From assembly GCA_963931925.1 (NCBI GenBank), contig OZ007580.1, positions 6,282,947 to 6,346,946 on the forward strand: 64,000 nt of DNA, in the 5' to 3' direction. This stretch comes from Onchidella celtica. Its lineage: Eukaryota > Mollusca > Gastropoda > Systellommatophora > Onchidiidae. Both the position numbers and the translations under genes were made by a program. Shown here piece by piece: positions 55,554-64,000 of the stretch. Under the pieces are notes generated by a model, which was given only the letters and a program-made list of their open reading frames with translations, did no database searches and was not told the origin of the DNA. Every line of letters starts with the position of its first letter. Positions within the stretch are counted from its first letter, which is position 1.

Positions 55554-55590
55554 CTGGGGGCTCGTCCGTTGTGACACTGGGGGCTCGTCC
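55554..55590 (+). other. Duplicated primer-binding site, element B
   Basis: TGGGGGCTCGTCC (tRNA-Pro type) at 55555-55567, again at 55578-55590. The repeated unit TTGTGACACTGGGGGCTCGTCC-like (22 bp, period 23) includes the last bases of the LTR. Confidence 0.8.
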
Positions 55591-56520
55591 TGTTTACCTG
55601 TGGTCATTTTGACATTGTGTAGTCGTTATATCTAGTTGTTTTTCTGTTGTGCTAGGAATTCGTGCTGTTGTCCTTGTTCGTGGGATGAATGGAAATTTCA
55701 CGATGATATGATTTATGTATGTTTATGAATTATAATATGTATTGATGCATGTATTTTGATGAATATATATTAATGTGTACTTAAATTTCTGCAGAGTGTG
55801 CGTGCAGCCTGGGGAGACAAGCAGCCAGAGTTCCGAGACAAGGGGAGAGGTTATAGTCAGAAAAGTTAAGTGAAAATTTTGTACCCTGGATTGGGGGCTG
55901 TTCCTTTAATCTGTCTTTTTCTCTGTTTTTGCTGTTTTTGTTGTCGTTATAGGTTATACGGGCGGTGGCGCGGGTTTGCTGTGGTGAGCGTAGTTTGTCC
56001 TCTTCGGGAGGTGGGCTAAATTTGGAACTTCGTTCATCACAGCGAACAGTTCTATAGGGACCTGTATTTTTGTTTAGATTGTAGCGTTCTATCTTCCTCG
56101 TTGTTTTAGGAAGACGTTTCTCTTGTCCTTCTCCTCCCTATCTGTAGATACGTTCTTTTTTTTCAGACTCTGTTCTTGTTTGTACTGTGTTGTGTAATCG
56201 GCGTAGTTAGGTTGCATTCTTTTTTCCATTATATTTTCTTTTTTAGGTCTTTGTCCTAGTCGGGTTCGTTGTCCTTGACGTACTTGTGGTCCTTCTACTA
56301 TATTTCTTCATTCTTGTCGTTTCTATTTTCTTTTATAACTAATAGTGCATACATTTTGTAGATATAGAATTAGTTGTGCTGTAAAGGTAAATTTCTGAAT
56401 TGTATTCTGAACTGGGTATTGTTATATCTGGTGTGATCTCAGGTCTCTGGTCGTATCGTTAGTGATCATACCGACAGGTTGGTCGTCTTATAATAGATAC
56501 CATAACCATAAATCTGTGAA
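55591..56520 (+). other. 5' leader of element B
   Basis: About 930-bp leader up to the gag ATG, related to that of element A. No coding signal. Confidence 0.7.
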
Positions 56521-59157
56521 ATGGCGGAACTCCAACAACTAATGAAGTTGGGTAAGGAACTTGGCCTGGAGGGAGAAGAGCTACGCGGCTGGATTAAAGA
56601 ACAGCAGGCGGATTTGCGCGATGAGCGTGCTAAGGATAGAGAGCGGCAGACAGAAAAAGAGGCTCAAGAGCGACAGAGAGAAGAGGAAAGGGAGTTTAGG
56701 CAACAGGAAAGAGAGGTTAAGGAAAGGGAGCAGGAAAGGGAGATAAAGTTAAAGGAGATAGAAGCTCAAGAGCGGGAGACAGACGCGCGAGTAAGAATCG
56801 CGGAATTAGAATTCAAAAAGAATGCGCCAACGGAAACGGTTGAGCGGCAGGTACACAATAAAGGTGGCGTTAGGATTAAGCTCCCTACGTTCGACGACCG
56901 GAAGGACGACATAGACGCCTTCCTTTACAGGTTCGAACTGAACGCACAATTGCAATGGGGGGAAAATAAGGAATTATGGGCCACGTACCTGGCGTCGCTA
57001 TTGCAGGGGCGAGCGTTAACATACTTTAAAGAGCTACAGCGCGAAGACGTGCAAGATTACGATAAGCTGAAGGCTTTGCTGCTTCGCCGATTTGCGCGTA
57101 CCGAGGAATATTTCCGGGAGCAGTTTAGGCGAGCACGTGCAGACACCAGGGAGGACTTTGCTGCCTTCGTCGCGAGACTAACGGAGTATTTCGCGAACTG
57201 GGTAGACTTGGCGCATGTGGGCGCGGATTTTGCTAAACTGAAAGACTTAATGATCCGTGACCAGCTGTACGCGTCGTGCCACAAAGATCTGGTGGCTTTC
57301 CTGAAAGAGAACGAACCCGCGACGGTGCAGGAGGCGTCTAAGTTGGCGGAGGCATACCGTACGGCGCATCCGTCCAAACCGGTCGCCAGGGCGTACGTCC
57401 AAGATGCTGGGTACGTCGCCGTTGTCGAGGGGTCGCCGGCAGGACTTAAGGACAGGTCGCGTCAGCGTGGTGCCTATAGCGGGCAAGCCCAGGGGCAGCG
57501 TAGGGGCTATCACCAATCACCGGCATATGGATCCGGTAAGTTTGACCGAGCAGGAGGGCTAGGTCGCGGTAATGGCCGGGGGCGATTTGTGACCTTTGCC
57601 GATGACCGACGGCATAGGGACTCTAGTTCCGGTCGCGATGGGTCACGGGGACCCAGGCCTAGTGCAGCACAGGGAGCGGAGTGCTGGACTTGCGGACGCG
57701 TGGGTCATTTTTCGCGCGAGTGTAGGGCCGCGAAGTGTTGGAACTGCGGAAGAGCAGATCACATCAGCGTGAACTGCCCTGCAGGTAGGATAGCGGCGAA
57801 CGTGGACAGTAGCTCCAGTCCATGTTCCCCAAATAAATTTCATCATGCGGCTGCGTGTGTTACATCGGACAACGGAGGCGGACAGTATTCTAAGTGTCCC
57901 AGTTGTGAGAAGTTATTATCTTCCGGTGTTTTACCTTGTGGGAGAAAGATCCCCGTTATAAATTCATGTCATACAGGAGGTGGTCTTAGGGTTTATCCGG
58001 GGTTTGTTGGGGACGAACCGGTCTCGGTTTTACGAGATACAGGATCTACCGTTGTGGGAGTGCATAGAGACTGCATTCGGGATTCACAGCTTACAGGTGA
58101 GACTGTCCCATGCATCCAATTTTCGGGGGCCATTGAGAAATTACCCATGGCAAAAATAATGATAGATACACCTTTCCTTAGCGGGGAAGTCGAAGCAGTC
58201 GTTGGTTGTTTTCCAGGCGCCCAGCTCATCATTGGGAATGTATCACGGGTAGTTTCCCCTTCCGATGAGAACGTGCAAGCATGGTCGCAATCAAAAGGTA
58301 TTGACTTTTGCGCCGCGGTCGAAACACGCCGACGGGTAGCTGATAAAGATAAGATTAGACCTTTGGCTACGCCAGCGGTCAACCTAGATATCACGCCAGA
58401 GCGCTTGGCGAGATTACAAAGGGAGGACCCATCATTAAACCCATGTTTTGGGGAAGCGCGAACCGAGAAAACGAGGAAATATAAAAACGGGTCATCTTCT
58501 TTTTTTGTCCAGGGGGGCATTCTGTTCCGTATGTACGTCGCGGTGGCGTCCGTTCAAAAGCAGGTCGTCGTGCCACGGTCGTTGATTGCTACGGTATTGC
58601 GTCTGGCCCATGATGTTCCATTAGCGGGTCATATGGGAAGTGCTAGAACCAAGCAGAGAATTCTGAAAGATTTTTATTGGCCATCGATACATAGAGATGT
58701 ACGGCTGTATTGTAAGACGTGCAGTGCGTGCCAAAAGACGACACATAAGGGTCGTACACCCCAGGCTCCTCTTCAAAAGATCCCCACGGTTTCGGAACCG
58801 TTTAAAAAGGTTTCGATAGACCTTGTTGATTTAAGAGAAAGATTATCTTCAGCGCGCACTATAGCAGAAGAAGCTTCTAGTATCGCTTCGAAAAGAGCAA
58901 AAGACTATAAAGATAGAGGTTCCAAATTGAGAATTTTTAAGCCAGGAGACAAGGTCCTATTGTTGTTACCTACGGACCGTAATAAGTTATTGATGACATG
59001 GAAAGGTCCTTATGTTATTGAGCGAGTTGTTTCAAAGGTAGATTACGCTATCCACATTGATGGAACGAGTAAGGTTTTCCACGTTGATATGCTGCAGTGG
59101 TTTCATGAGAGACCAGACTATCTGTATTCTCATACTAGTGTTGAAGGACATACCTAA
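56521..59157 (+). CDS. Gag-protease-partial integrase polyprotein, element B
   Basis: 878 residues. Coiled coil rich in Glu/Arg/Gln (about 25-100) and a capsid domain (about 110-290; TYLASLLQGRALTYFKELQR, REDFAAFVARLTEYFANWVD). CCHC knuckles CWTCGRVGHFSREC and CWNCGRADHISVNC lie at about 388-420, and protease RDTGSTVV near 506. The integrase His2-Cys2 domain is at about 694-750 (HDVPLAGHMG, CKTCSACQKT). VSIDLV (about 767) joins straight to DLRERLSSARTIAEEASS and the integrase C-terminal domain (KPGDKVLLLLPTD, WKGPYVIERVV). The catalytic core is absent, as in element A. Gmr1-like capsids are known relatives of the vertebrate SCAN domain; the fit here is inferred from the helical pattern. Confidence 0.92.
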   Translation: MAELQQLMKLGKELGLEGEELRGWIKEQQADLRDERAKDRERQTEKEAQERQREEEREFRQQEREVKEREQEREIKLKEIEAQERETDARVRIAELEFKKNAPTETVERQVHNKGGVRIKLPTFDDRKDDIDAFLYRFELNAQLQWGENKELWATYLASLLQGRALTYFKELQREDVQDYDKLKALLLRRFARTEEYFREQFRRARADTREDFAAFVARLTEYFANWVDLAHVGADFAKLKDLMIRDQLYASCHKDLVAFLKENEPATVQEASKLAEAYRTAHPSKPVARAYVQDAGYVAVVEGSPAGLKDRSRQRGAYSGQAQGQRRGYHQSPAYGSGKFDRAGGLGRGNGRGRFVTFADDRRHRDSSSGRDGSRGPRPSAAQGAECWTCGRVGHFSRECRAAKCWNCGRADHISVNCPAGRIAANVDSSSSPCSPNKFHHAAACVTSDNGGGQYSKCPSCEKLLSSGVLPCGRKIPVINSCHTGGGLRVYPGFVGDEPVSVLRDTGSTVVGVHRDCIRDSQLTGETVPCIQFSGAIEKLPMAKIMIDTPFLSGEVEAVVGCFPGAQLIIGNVSRVVSPSDENVQAWSQSKGIDFCAAVETRRRVADKDKIRPLATPAVNLDITPERLARLQREDPSLNPCFGEARTEKTRKYKNGSSSFFVQGGILFRMYVAVASVQKQVVVPRSLIATVLRLAHDVPLAGHMGSARTKQRILKDFYWPSIHRDVRLYCKTCSACQKTTHKGRTPQAPLQKIPTVSEPFKKVSIDLVDLRERLSSARTIAEEASSIASKRAKDYKDRGSKLRIFKPGDKVLLLLPTDRNKLLMTWKGPYVIERVVSKVDYAIHIDGTSKVFHVDMLQWFHERPDYLYSHTSVEGHT

Positions 59158-59968
59158 TGTCGTGTCATTCTTTGACGATATAGCATGCCATACGTCGACA
59201 TGGTCTGATCATATTCAGACACTAACAGTAATTTTTCAACGATTACGTCATTTTGGGTTAACTGCTAAACCCGCAAAGATGGATTTGGCATGTCCAGAGA
59301 TAATATTCTTAGGACATATTGTGGGTAGAGGTGTTCAGAGACCTGAAGAAACAAAAATTGACAAGTTAGTAGGGTTGCAAATCCCTAAAACAAAGAAACA
59401 AGTCAGAAGCTTAGTGGGAATTTTAAATTATTACAGAAAGTTCATTCCAAATTTTTCCTCCTTGTCATCTTCTCTTACTGACCTTACTAAGAAGGGACAA
59501 CCCGATAAGGTCCAGTGGACATCTGAATGTCAGACATCATTTGATAATTTGGTGACAGCATTATCATCGTCACCCATTTTGATATTACCCGATTTTCGAT
59601 CTAATTTTATCCTCAGAACGGATGCGTCGGACTCTGGTGTCGGCGCTTGTCTTCTACAGGAGAAGAACGAATGTCTCCATCCTGTATGTTATGTCAGTAG
59701 GAAGTTATTGCAGAGAGAAAGAAAGTATTCTGTGATAGAGCGTGAGTGTCTTGCCATTGTCTGGTCAGTCCAGAAACTAGGACGTTATCTCATGGGACGA
59801 GAATTTTGTATCCAGACAGACCACAAGCCACTGACATTTTTGTCGAAGAATCTTTCGTCCAGCCCACGCTTGTCTAGATGGGCATTGGCTTTGCAGCCGT
59901 ATACCTTCGTTATTCAACCAATCCCAGGAACCAGCAATCATATCGCCGACTACCTTAGTCGAGCCTAG
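59057..59968 (+). CDS. Partial reverse transcriptase-RNase H, element B
   Basis: 303-residue frame overlapping the previous one by about 100 bp in another phase. RT similarity starts at LVLKDIPNVVSFFDDIACHT (about 59138), then RT thumb (FLGHIVGRGVQRPE, LVGILNYYRKFIPNFSSLSS) and RNase H (ILRTDASDSGVGACLLQE, VIERECLAIVWSVQKLGRYL, QTDHKPLTFLSKN), to the stop at 59966-59968. RT motifs before the Asp-Asp box are missing. How this frame would be expressed (frameshift or none) is unclear. Confidence 0.87.
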   Translation: MMERVRFSTLICCSGFMRDQTICILILVLKDIPNVVSFFDDIACHTSTWSDHIQTLTVIFQRLRHFGLTAKPAKMDLACPEIIFLGHIVGRGVQRPEETKIDKLVGLQIPKTKKQVRSLVGILNYYRKFIPNFSSLSSSLTDLTKKGQPDKVQWTSECQTSFDNLVTALSSSPILILPDFRSNFILRTDASDSGVGACLLQEKNECLHPVCYVSRKLLQRERKYSVIERECLAIVWSVQKLGRYLMGREFCIQTDHKPLTFLSKNLSSSPRLSRWALALQPYTFVIQPIPGTSNHIADYLSRA

Positions 59969-60323
59969 GGGAAGATTTCAGGAGCTTATACATCAGAGGA
60001 CAGGAACATTGACAGGATCTGTGTGAATAAGTCGACTTTAAAATATTGACATTATAAATATGATATGAAGAATGGTTGATAGGTTGAGTGGTTTTTGATT
60101 CTGTATTAGATATTGTGTTTAGTTAGCTATTCATGATGTGACACATATATGCATATTGCAGGCCATATTGATCCCCATATTTTCCCCTGATTTCGGTATT
60201 CTATATACTAGGGGAACTGCTAGGTCATTTTTCTAGTGTAGGTATTGCTCACGCTCACTCGTTGACAGTCATCTTGATGCGATTTGAAATTAATTGCATT
60301 AATTTTTTTGGGGTGGGGGATGA
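59969..60323 (+). other. 3' untranslated region and polypurine tract, element B
   Basis: About 350 bp ending in TTTTTTTGGGGTGGGGGATGA directly before the 3' LTR; the purine run is the probable plus-strand primer. Confidence 0.7.
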
Positions 60324-61561
60324 TGTCACGAGTGGAGTGAGTGCAATTAAGGGGATTGCTACAGAGCGGGTGTAGAATAAGAAGAGCTCACGACAGACGG
60401 ATAGGAAAAGACGTGAAAGGGGAAGAGTAAAAATAACTCATGCAGACAAGTGGGAAAAGCGTGCGTGTATGAGTGGTGTGGAAGTCTGAATGAGGCGAAA
60501 GCGCTGGATTACTATCACTGCAAGTTAGAAGGTCCTACGGATCGGACCTGTGAATAGGAGCCCATCGGGCGGACATAAAGGGAAGCAGTCGAGAAGACTA
60601 GTGAGAGTCTTTCCAGTTACGACTGGTATGTAGAACGTTGATTGATTATTATGATTGATGTATTATATTATATTCGTCTATTACCATGATGTGAATAAGT
60701 ATATGTGAGGAATGTGGAAGTCCTTGATATTGGATATAGCAATGTGCGCCACGAGCGATAGATGAAAGTGAGTTCATGGATTTGTAGCGCGAGTGAGTAG
60801 TGTGTACTCCGATGGAGGTGTGTTACCGTAAGATGTGTGGTGAGTGAAAGGTGAACTAGTGTGTGTACGCTTCATGGATTGTAAGGAGAGGTGGAGTGAA
60901 TAGAAATGGTAGGATATTATACCAATGTAATGTTATTCTTGTAGGTGTCGGGGACGGGCCGCAGAGCCACCTCGATGAGCACAGGGGATAGGCCAGCATA
61001 GGGCCGGAGGCCACACATAGGCCAGAAGTGAGGCTGTCAGTGCAGGACAGTAGAGGCACATAAAGTCGTGGCAGTCAGGCCACGGACAGGGACGTAGATA
61101 TGAGAGTGAATGAGATACTATATTGTTGCCATGTTGATAGGCTAGTGAACTGATACTATGTTGTTGCCATGTTGATGGCTATGGAAATAATAATGTGTTA
61201 TTGCCCTGCTGAGGTGCGAGGGGAATGCTAAGGTGTATGACAATAGGAAGGTGATATTGAGAGACTGCGGTGCCAGTAAATTATTAATGGGCTATTAAGA
61301 CCCTGAGGGGAGAGGCTGAGGCCGAAGTGCCTTTAGGAGTAACTACCGGATTGTGGATCCGAGGGAGAGTGTATGTGAGAATAAGGCCGTTGTACGGCAG
61401 TCATTTCAATAATATAATGTATGTAATTGCGCTATTATATGTATAATTATGTTTAATAAATGTGTGAGTCTGATGGGCTGTTTTGTTAAGTGTTAAACTT
61501 GTTTGTTCGTGATTGTCGTCCTGTCATAACTATTACATCTCCCAGTCTGGGATTTGTGACA
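60324..61561 (+). repeat. 3' LTR of element B (1238 bp)
   Basis: Same length as the 5' LTR and nearly identical. Ends GTGACA at 61561 next to TAGAC. Confidence 0.93.
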
Positions 61562-62889
61562 TAGACTTCCGCAGTAATTTCACTCGTGTTTGTTATTATT
61601 ATTATTATAATATTTTGATAATTGGTTGGCCATGGGTAAATCATGCACTGTATTTTTTGTTACAATGATGCAGAGAGAAAAGGCCGGAATACAACACACA
61701 TAGAAAAAAATAATAAAAACAATAACCCAACTGACAGATGGTGCAATTCCATCATCCACTTCAAATAAAACTAAATAGGCACTAAATTTTTTTCGCCTGG
61801 TGAACTCCACCTGTCCAGATCCACTTGAAACTTTACAGAATGCTAGCCAGTAATATACAATAATAACAATAAGAACACGAACTCAACTTATTTACTCTTG
61901 AAAATAAAGAGAAATATCAATATCAGAATCATCATCACCATCTTGGAATAATGTAAAGATATAAGAGGGAGTGTAAAAACGGCAGTGTAGGCCTACAAAT
62001 CATTCTAGAATCTATAAGCAGCAATATGTGTGTATCAACTACTTATATAAAATGTGTTAAATCTTTTCAACTATTCAAGTAGAACTGGACAGAAAGGTTT
62101 AGTGAAATAGCCTTGACAGTTGTGTAGACCGACAGAGTAAGTCCACTGAGACAAAAGTAGTGTATTGGAAAAAGTAATTAGGTCGATGGATCATGTTGCA
62201 TTAACAGTATTTCTTGTTAGTAAATATTCTTTGATAGCTTATTTGTAGAAAAATATACATTTCATGTACCTTATGGTTTAAGACACTGGATTAGTTTGCA
62301 AGGCATTGGAAAGATTGAACTTACTCATTATAGTGAATAAAGGTTTGTCACTCGCAAGTGAAGTAAAATTTAAAAAAAAAAAGACCTTGTCCGTCTTTAC
62401 CTTCCTAAGCTTGACACGTCCCTTGCCAGAGGATTTAACAACTGTGTATTCGCACACAAAAATACTCTAAAATAACTTCATTTTTATGAGTGTGTTAATT
62501 ATTTCATCCATTGCGACTAAGTGTAAGTCAGTGCCAAACAAACAATACTGTGCAAATTTTACTCATGGGCAACCAACTGCAAAAACAATCACAACATGAC
62601 AACGAACTGAGTGAAATGAGGGTTAAAGTTGAATCATATCAGTTTGAATGGATATTCACCCCATAACATATCAATACATAATAATGTATGTTTTTTCCTC
62701 TGAATTGTATTATGATATACGGAAGTCAAGACTGTAGGTATGTATTACTATGGTGCCCGTTGACAGTGATAAAAAAATGAATTAAACTATGATTGAAATA
62801 AACTGTGGTGTTTAGGCTAAACTATATTCCACCAGTCCAGATTATACTCCTATATTCAGGCAAAATATTCAAGGATACAACATTAAGTT

Positions 62890-64000
62890 TTTAAAATTTT
62901 ATTTCACCCGCAAGTGACATGCCTTTATTCACATGCATTAATAATAATACATAACTGCAATCCTTCAAAGGCCCTGCAAACTAATCCAGTGCCTTAAACC
63001 ATGAGCTACATGAAATGTATACCTTTCTACAAATAAGCTGTCAAAGAATTTACTAACAAGAAATATTAACGCAACATGATCCATCGATTTTTTTGCCGAA
63101 ACATACTGTAATTACTTTCTACAGTGCACTGTTGTCTCAGTGGATTTAATCTGTCAGTTTTCACGACTATCAAAGCTACTTTACTAAATAAACTTTCTGT
63201 CCAGTTCTACTTGAATAGTTGAAAAGATTTAACACATTTTTTACATATAATACATGTAGTTGGTACACACACTTTGCTGCTTATAGATTCTAGAATGATG
63301 TGCAGGTCATTTTCACATTCCCTCTTATCTTTATAATATTCCAAGATGATGATGATGATGATTCTGATATTGATTATATTCTCTTTATTTTCAAGAGTAA
63401 ATAAGATGATTTCGTGTTCTTATTTCTATTACTGTATATTACTGGTTAGCATTCCGTAACGTCTCAAGTGGAGCAGGACAGGATAAGTTCATGATGTGAA
63501 ACAATTTTAGTACGTATTTAGTTTCATGTGAAGTATTTAATGTCTGCTGGATGGTGGAATTGCACCATCTGTCAGTTGGGTTATTTTTAAAATGTTGTTG
63601 TTGTTGTTTTCTCTGTGTGTTCTTTCCCGACCTTTTCTCTCTGCATTATTGTACCTTTATATGTAGATCTAATTGTTCTGACATATCAAGCAAATTTCTG
63701 ATTTTCAAAAATTAATATAAAATTCAGATGACTTTACACTTATGGGTCTTAGGATTATTTCATACCTTGCCACTAAGTATATGTTATTGGTGCCAAAGAA
63801 AAAAAAAATACAATATACGTTTAACTCATGGACAACTAATTATAAAAAAAAAACAATAATAATACCAACGGACACAAGTAAAATTAGTGTTAAAGTCTAA
63901 TCATATCAATTTGAATGGATTTTCAAACCTTTTGTATGTATATCAATGCTTTTTACTGCATGTTTATTTTCACTTAAATGTATCATAATTTACAAGAGTC
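62890..64000. mobile_element. Foldback element 4, partial, continues past window
   Basis: Starts inside the family's centre (TTTCACCCGCAAGTGACATG) and proceeds along an arm that matches 38930-39960 of foldback 1 (AACTAATCCAGTGCCTTAAA, GTCTCAGTGGATTTAATCTG, ATTCTAGAATGATGTG). The outer end is not reached. Confidence 0.75.

Larger units (their letters stand above)
54316..61561 (+). mobile_element. Ty3/gypsy (Gmr1-like order) LTR retrotransposon B
   Basis: 7246 bp with LTRs of 1238 bp each (54316-55553, 60324-61561) and 5-bp target duplications TAGAC (54311-54315, 61562-61566). I noticed only one LTR difference by eye (G at 55365, A at 61373), so insertion is recent. It has the same internal plan as element A and the same missing parts (integrase core, first half of RT), hence non-autonomous. 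It is inserted in foldback element 3. Confidence 0.94.
53859..62870. mobile_element. Foldback element 3, split by LTR retrotransposon B
   Basis: Left end CCGGTGTAACAGGCC with a terminal array up to about 54030. The left arm continues to 54315, is broken by the insertion 54316-61561, and resumes at 61562. It runs through the central CACTCGCAAGTG and CCCTTGCCAGAGG motifs (about 62350-62430). The right arm is short, joining from near 62610 to near 62640 in a way that skips several hundred bases present in element 1. The right terminal array is reduced to a decayed CCAGTCCAGATTATACTCC near 62837. Confidence 0.8.

Overview
The window is metazoan nuclear DNA. The genes have introns with GT/AG junctions, the spacers are AT-rich, and several classes of transposable element are present. 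A marine invertebrate, possibly a mollusc or another lophotrochozoan, would fit, but the sequence alone does not settle the species.

Two host genes are well supported. The 3' end of a sodium-leak channel gene (NALCN family) runs on the + strand from 578 to 10389: eleven exons, 489 residues, phase-consistent throughout, with the stop at 10387-10389. A complete flavin-containing monooxygenase (FMO) gene runs on the - strand from 51258 to 32447: eleven exons whose phases all join to give 527 residues, with an FAD fingerprint, the FMO-identifying motif, an NADPH fingerprint and a C-terminal membrane anchor. A second, broken FMO copy lies to its left on the same strand. Its exon 1 is preserved in length (185 bp) but split by an LTR retrotransposon, and its exon 2 (18719-18891) is frameshifted and carries a stop.

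Most of the rest is mobile DNA. Two copies of one Ty3/gypsy lineage (21254-28018 on -, 54316-61561 on +) have intact 5-bp target duplications. Both encode gag, protease and part of integrase, followed by the second half of RT and RNase H. This IN-before-RT order is that of Gmr1-like elements. Both copies lack the integrase catalytic core and the first half of RT. A solo LTR (46368-47468), a Penelope-like fragment with a GIY-YIG domain (about 19085-20460), a Rex1/L2-like LINE end (32908-33832), an internally deleted LINE derivative (13302-13700), a tRNA-Glu-headed SINE, a hAT-like element with 8-bp target duplication (40449-41524) and several TA-flanked pogo/Tigger-like MITEs complete the set.

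The least familiar structure is a family of about 2.9-kb non-coding foldback elements. There are four copies or part copies (37295-40205, about 41790-44375, 53859-54315 continued at 61562-62870, and about 62890 to the window end). They have long inverted arms, a roughly 320-bp asymmetric centre, and ends built from nested palindromes of TATACCCC/GGGGTATA and CCAGA/TCTGG modules. Two sit in FMO intron 6, and a third hosts the right-hand LTR retrotransposon.
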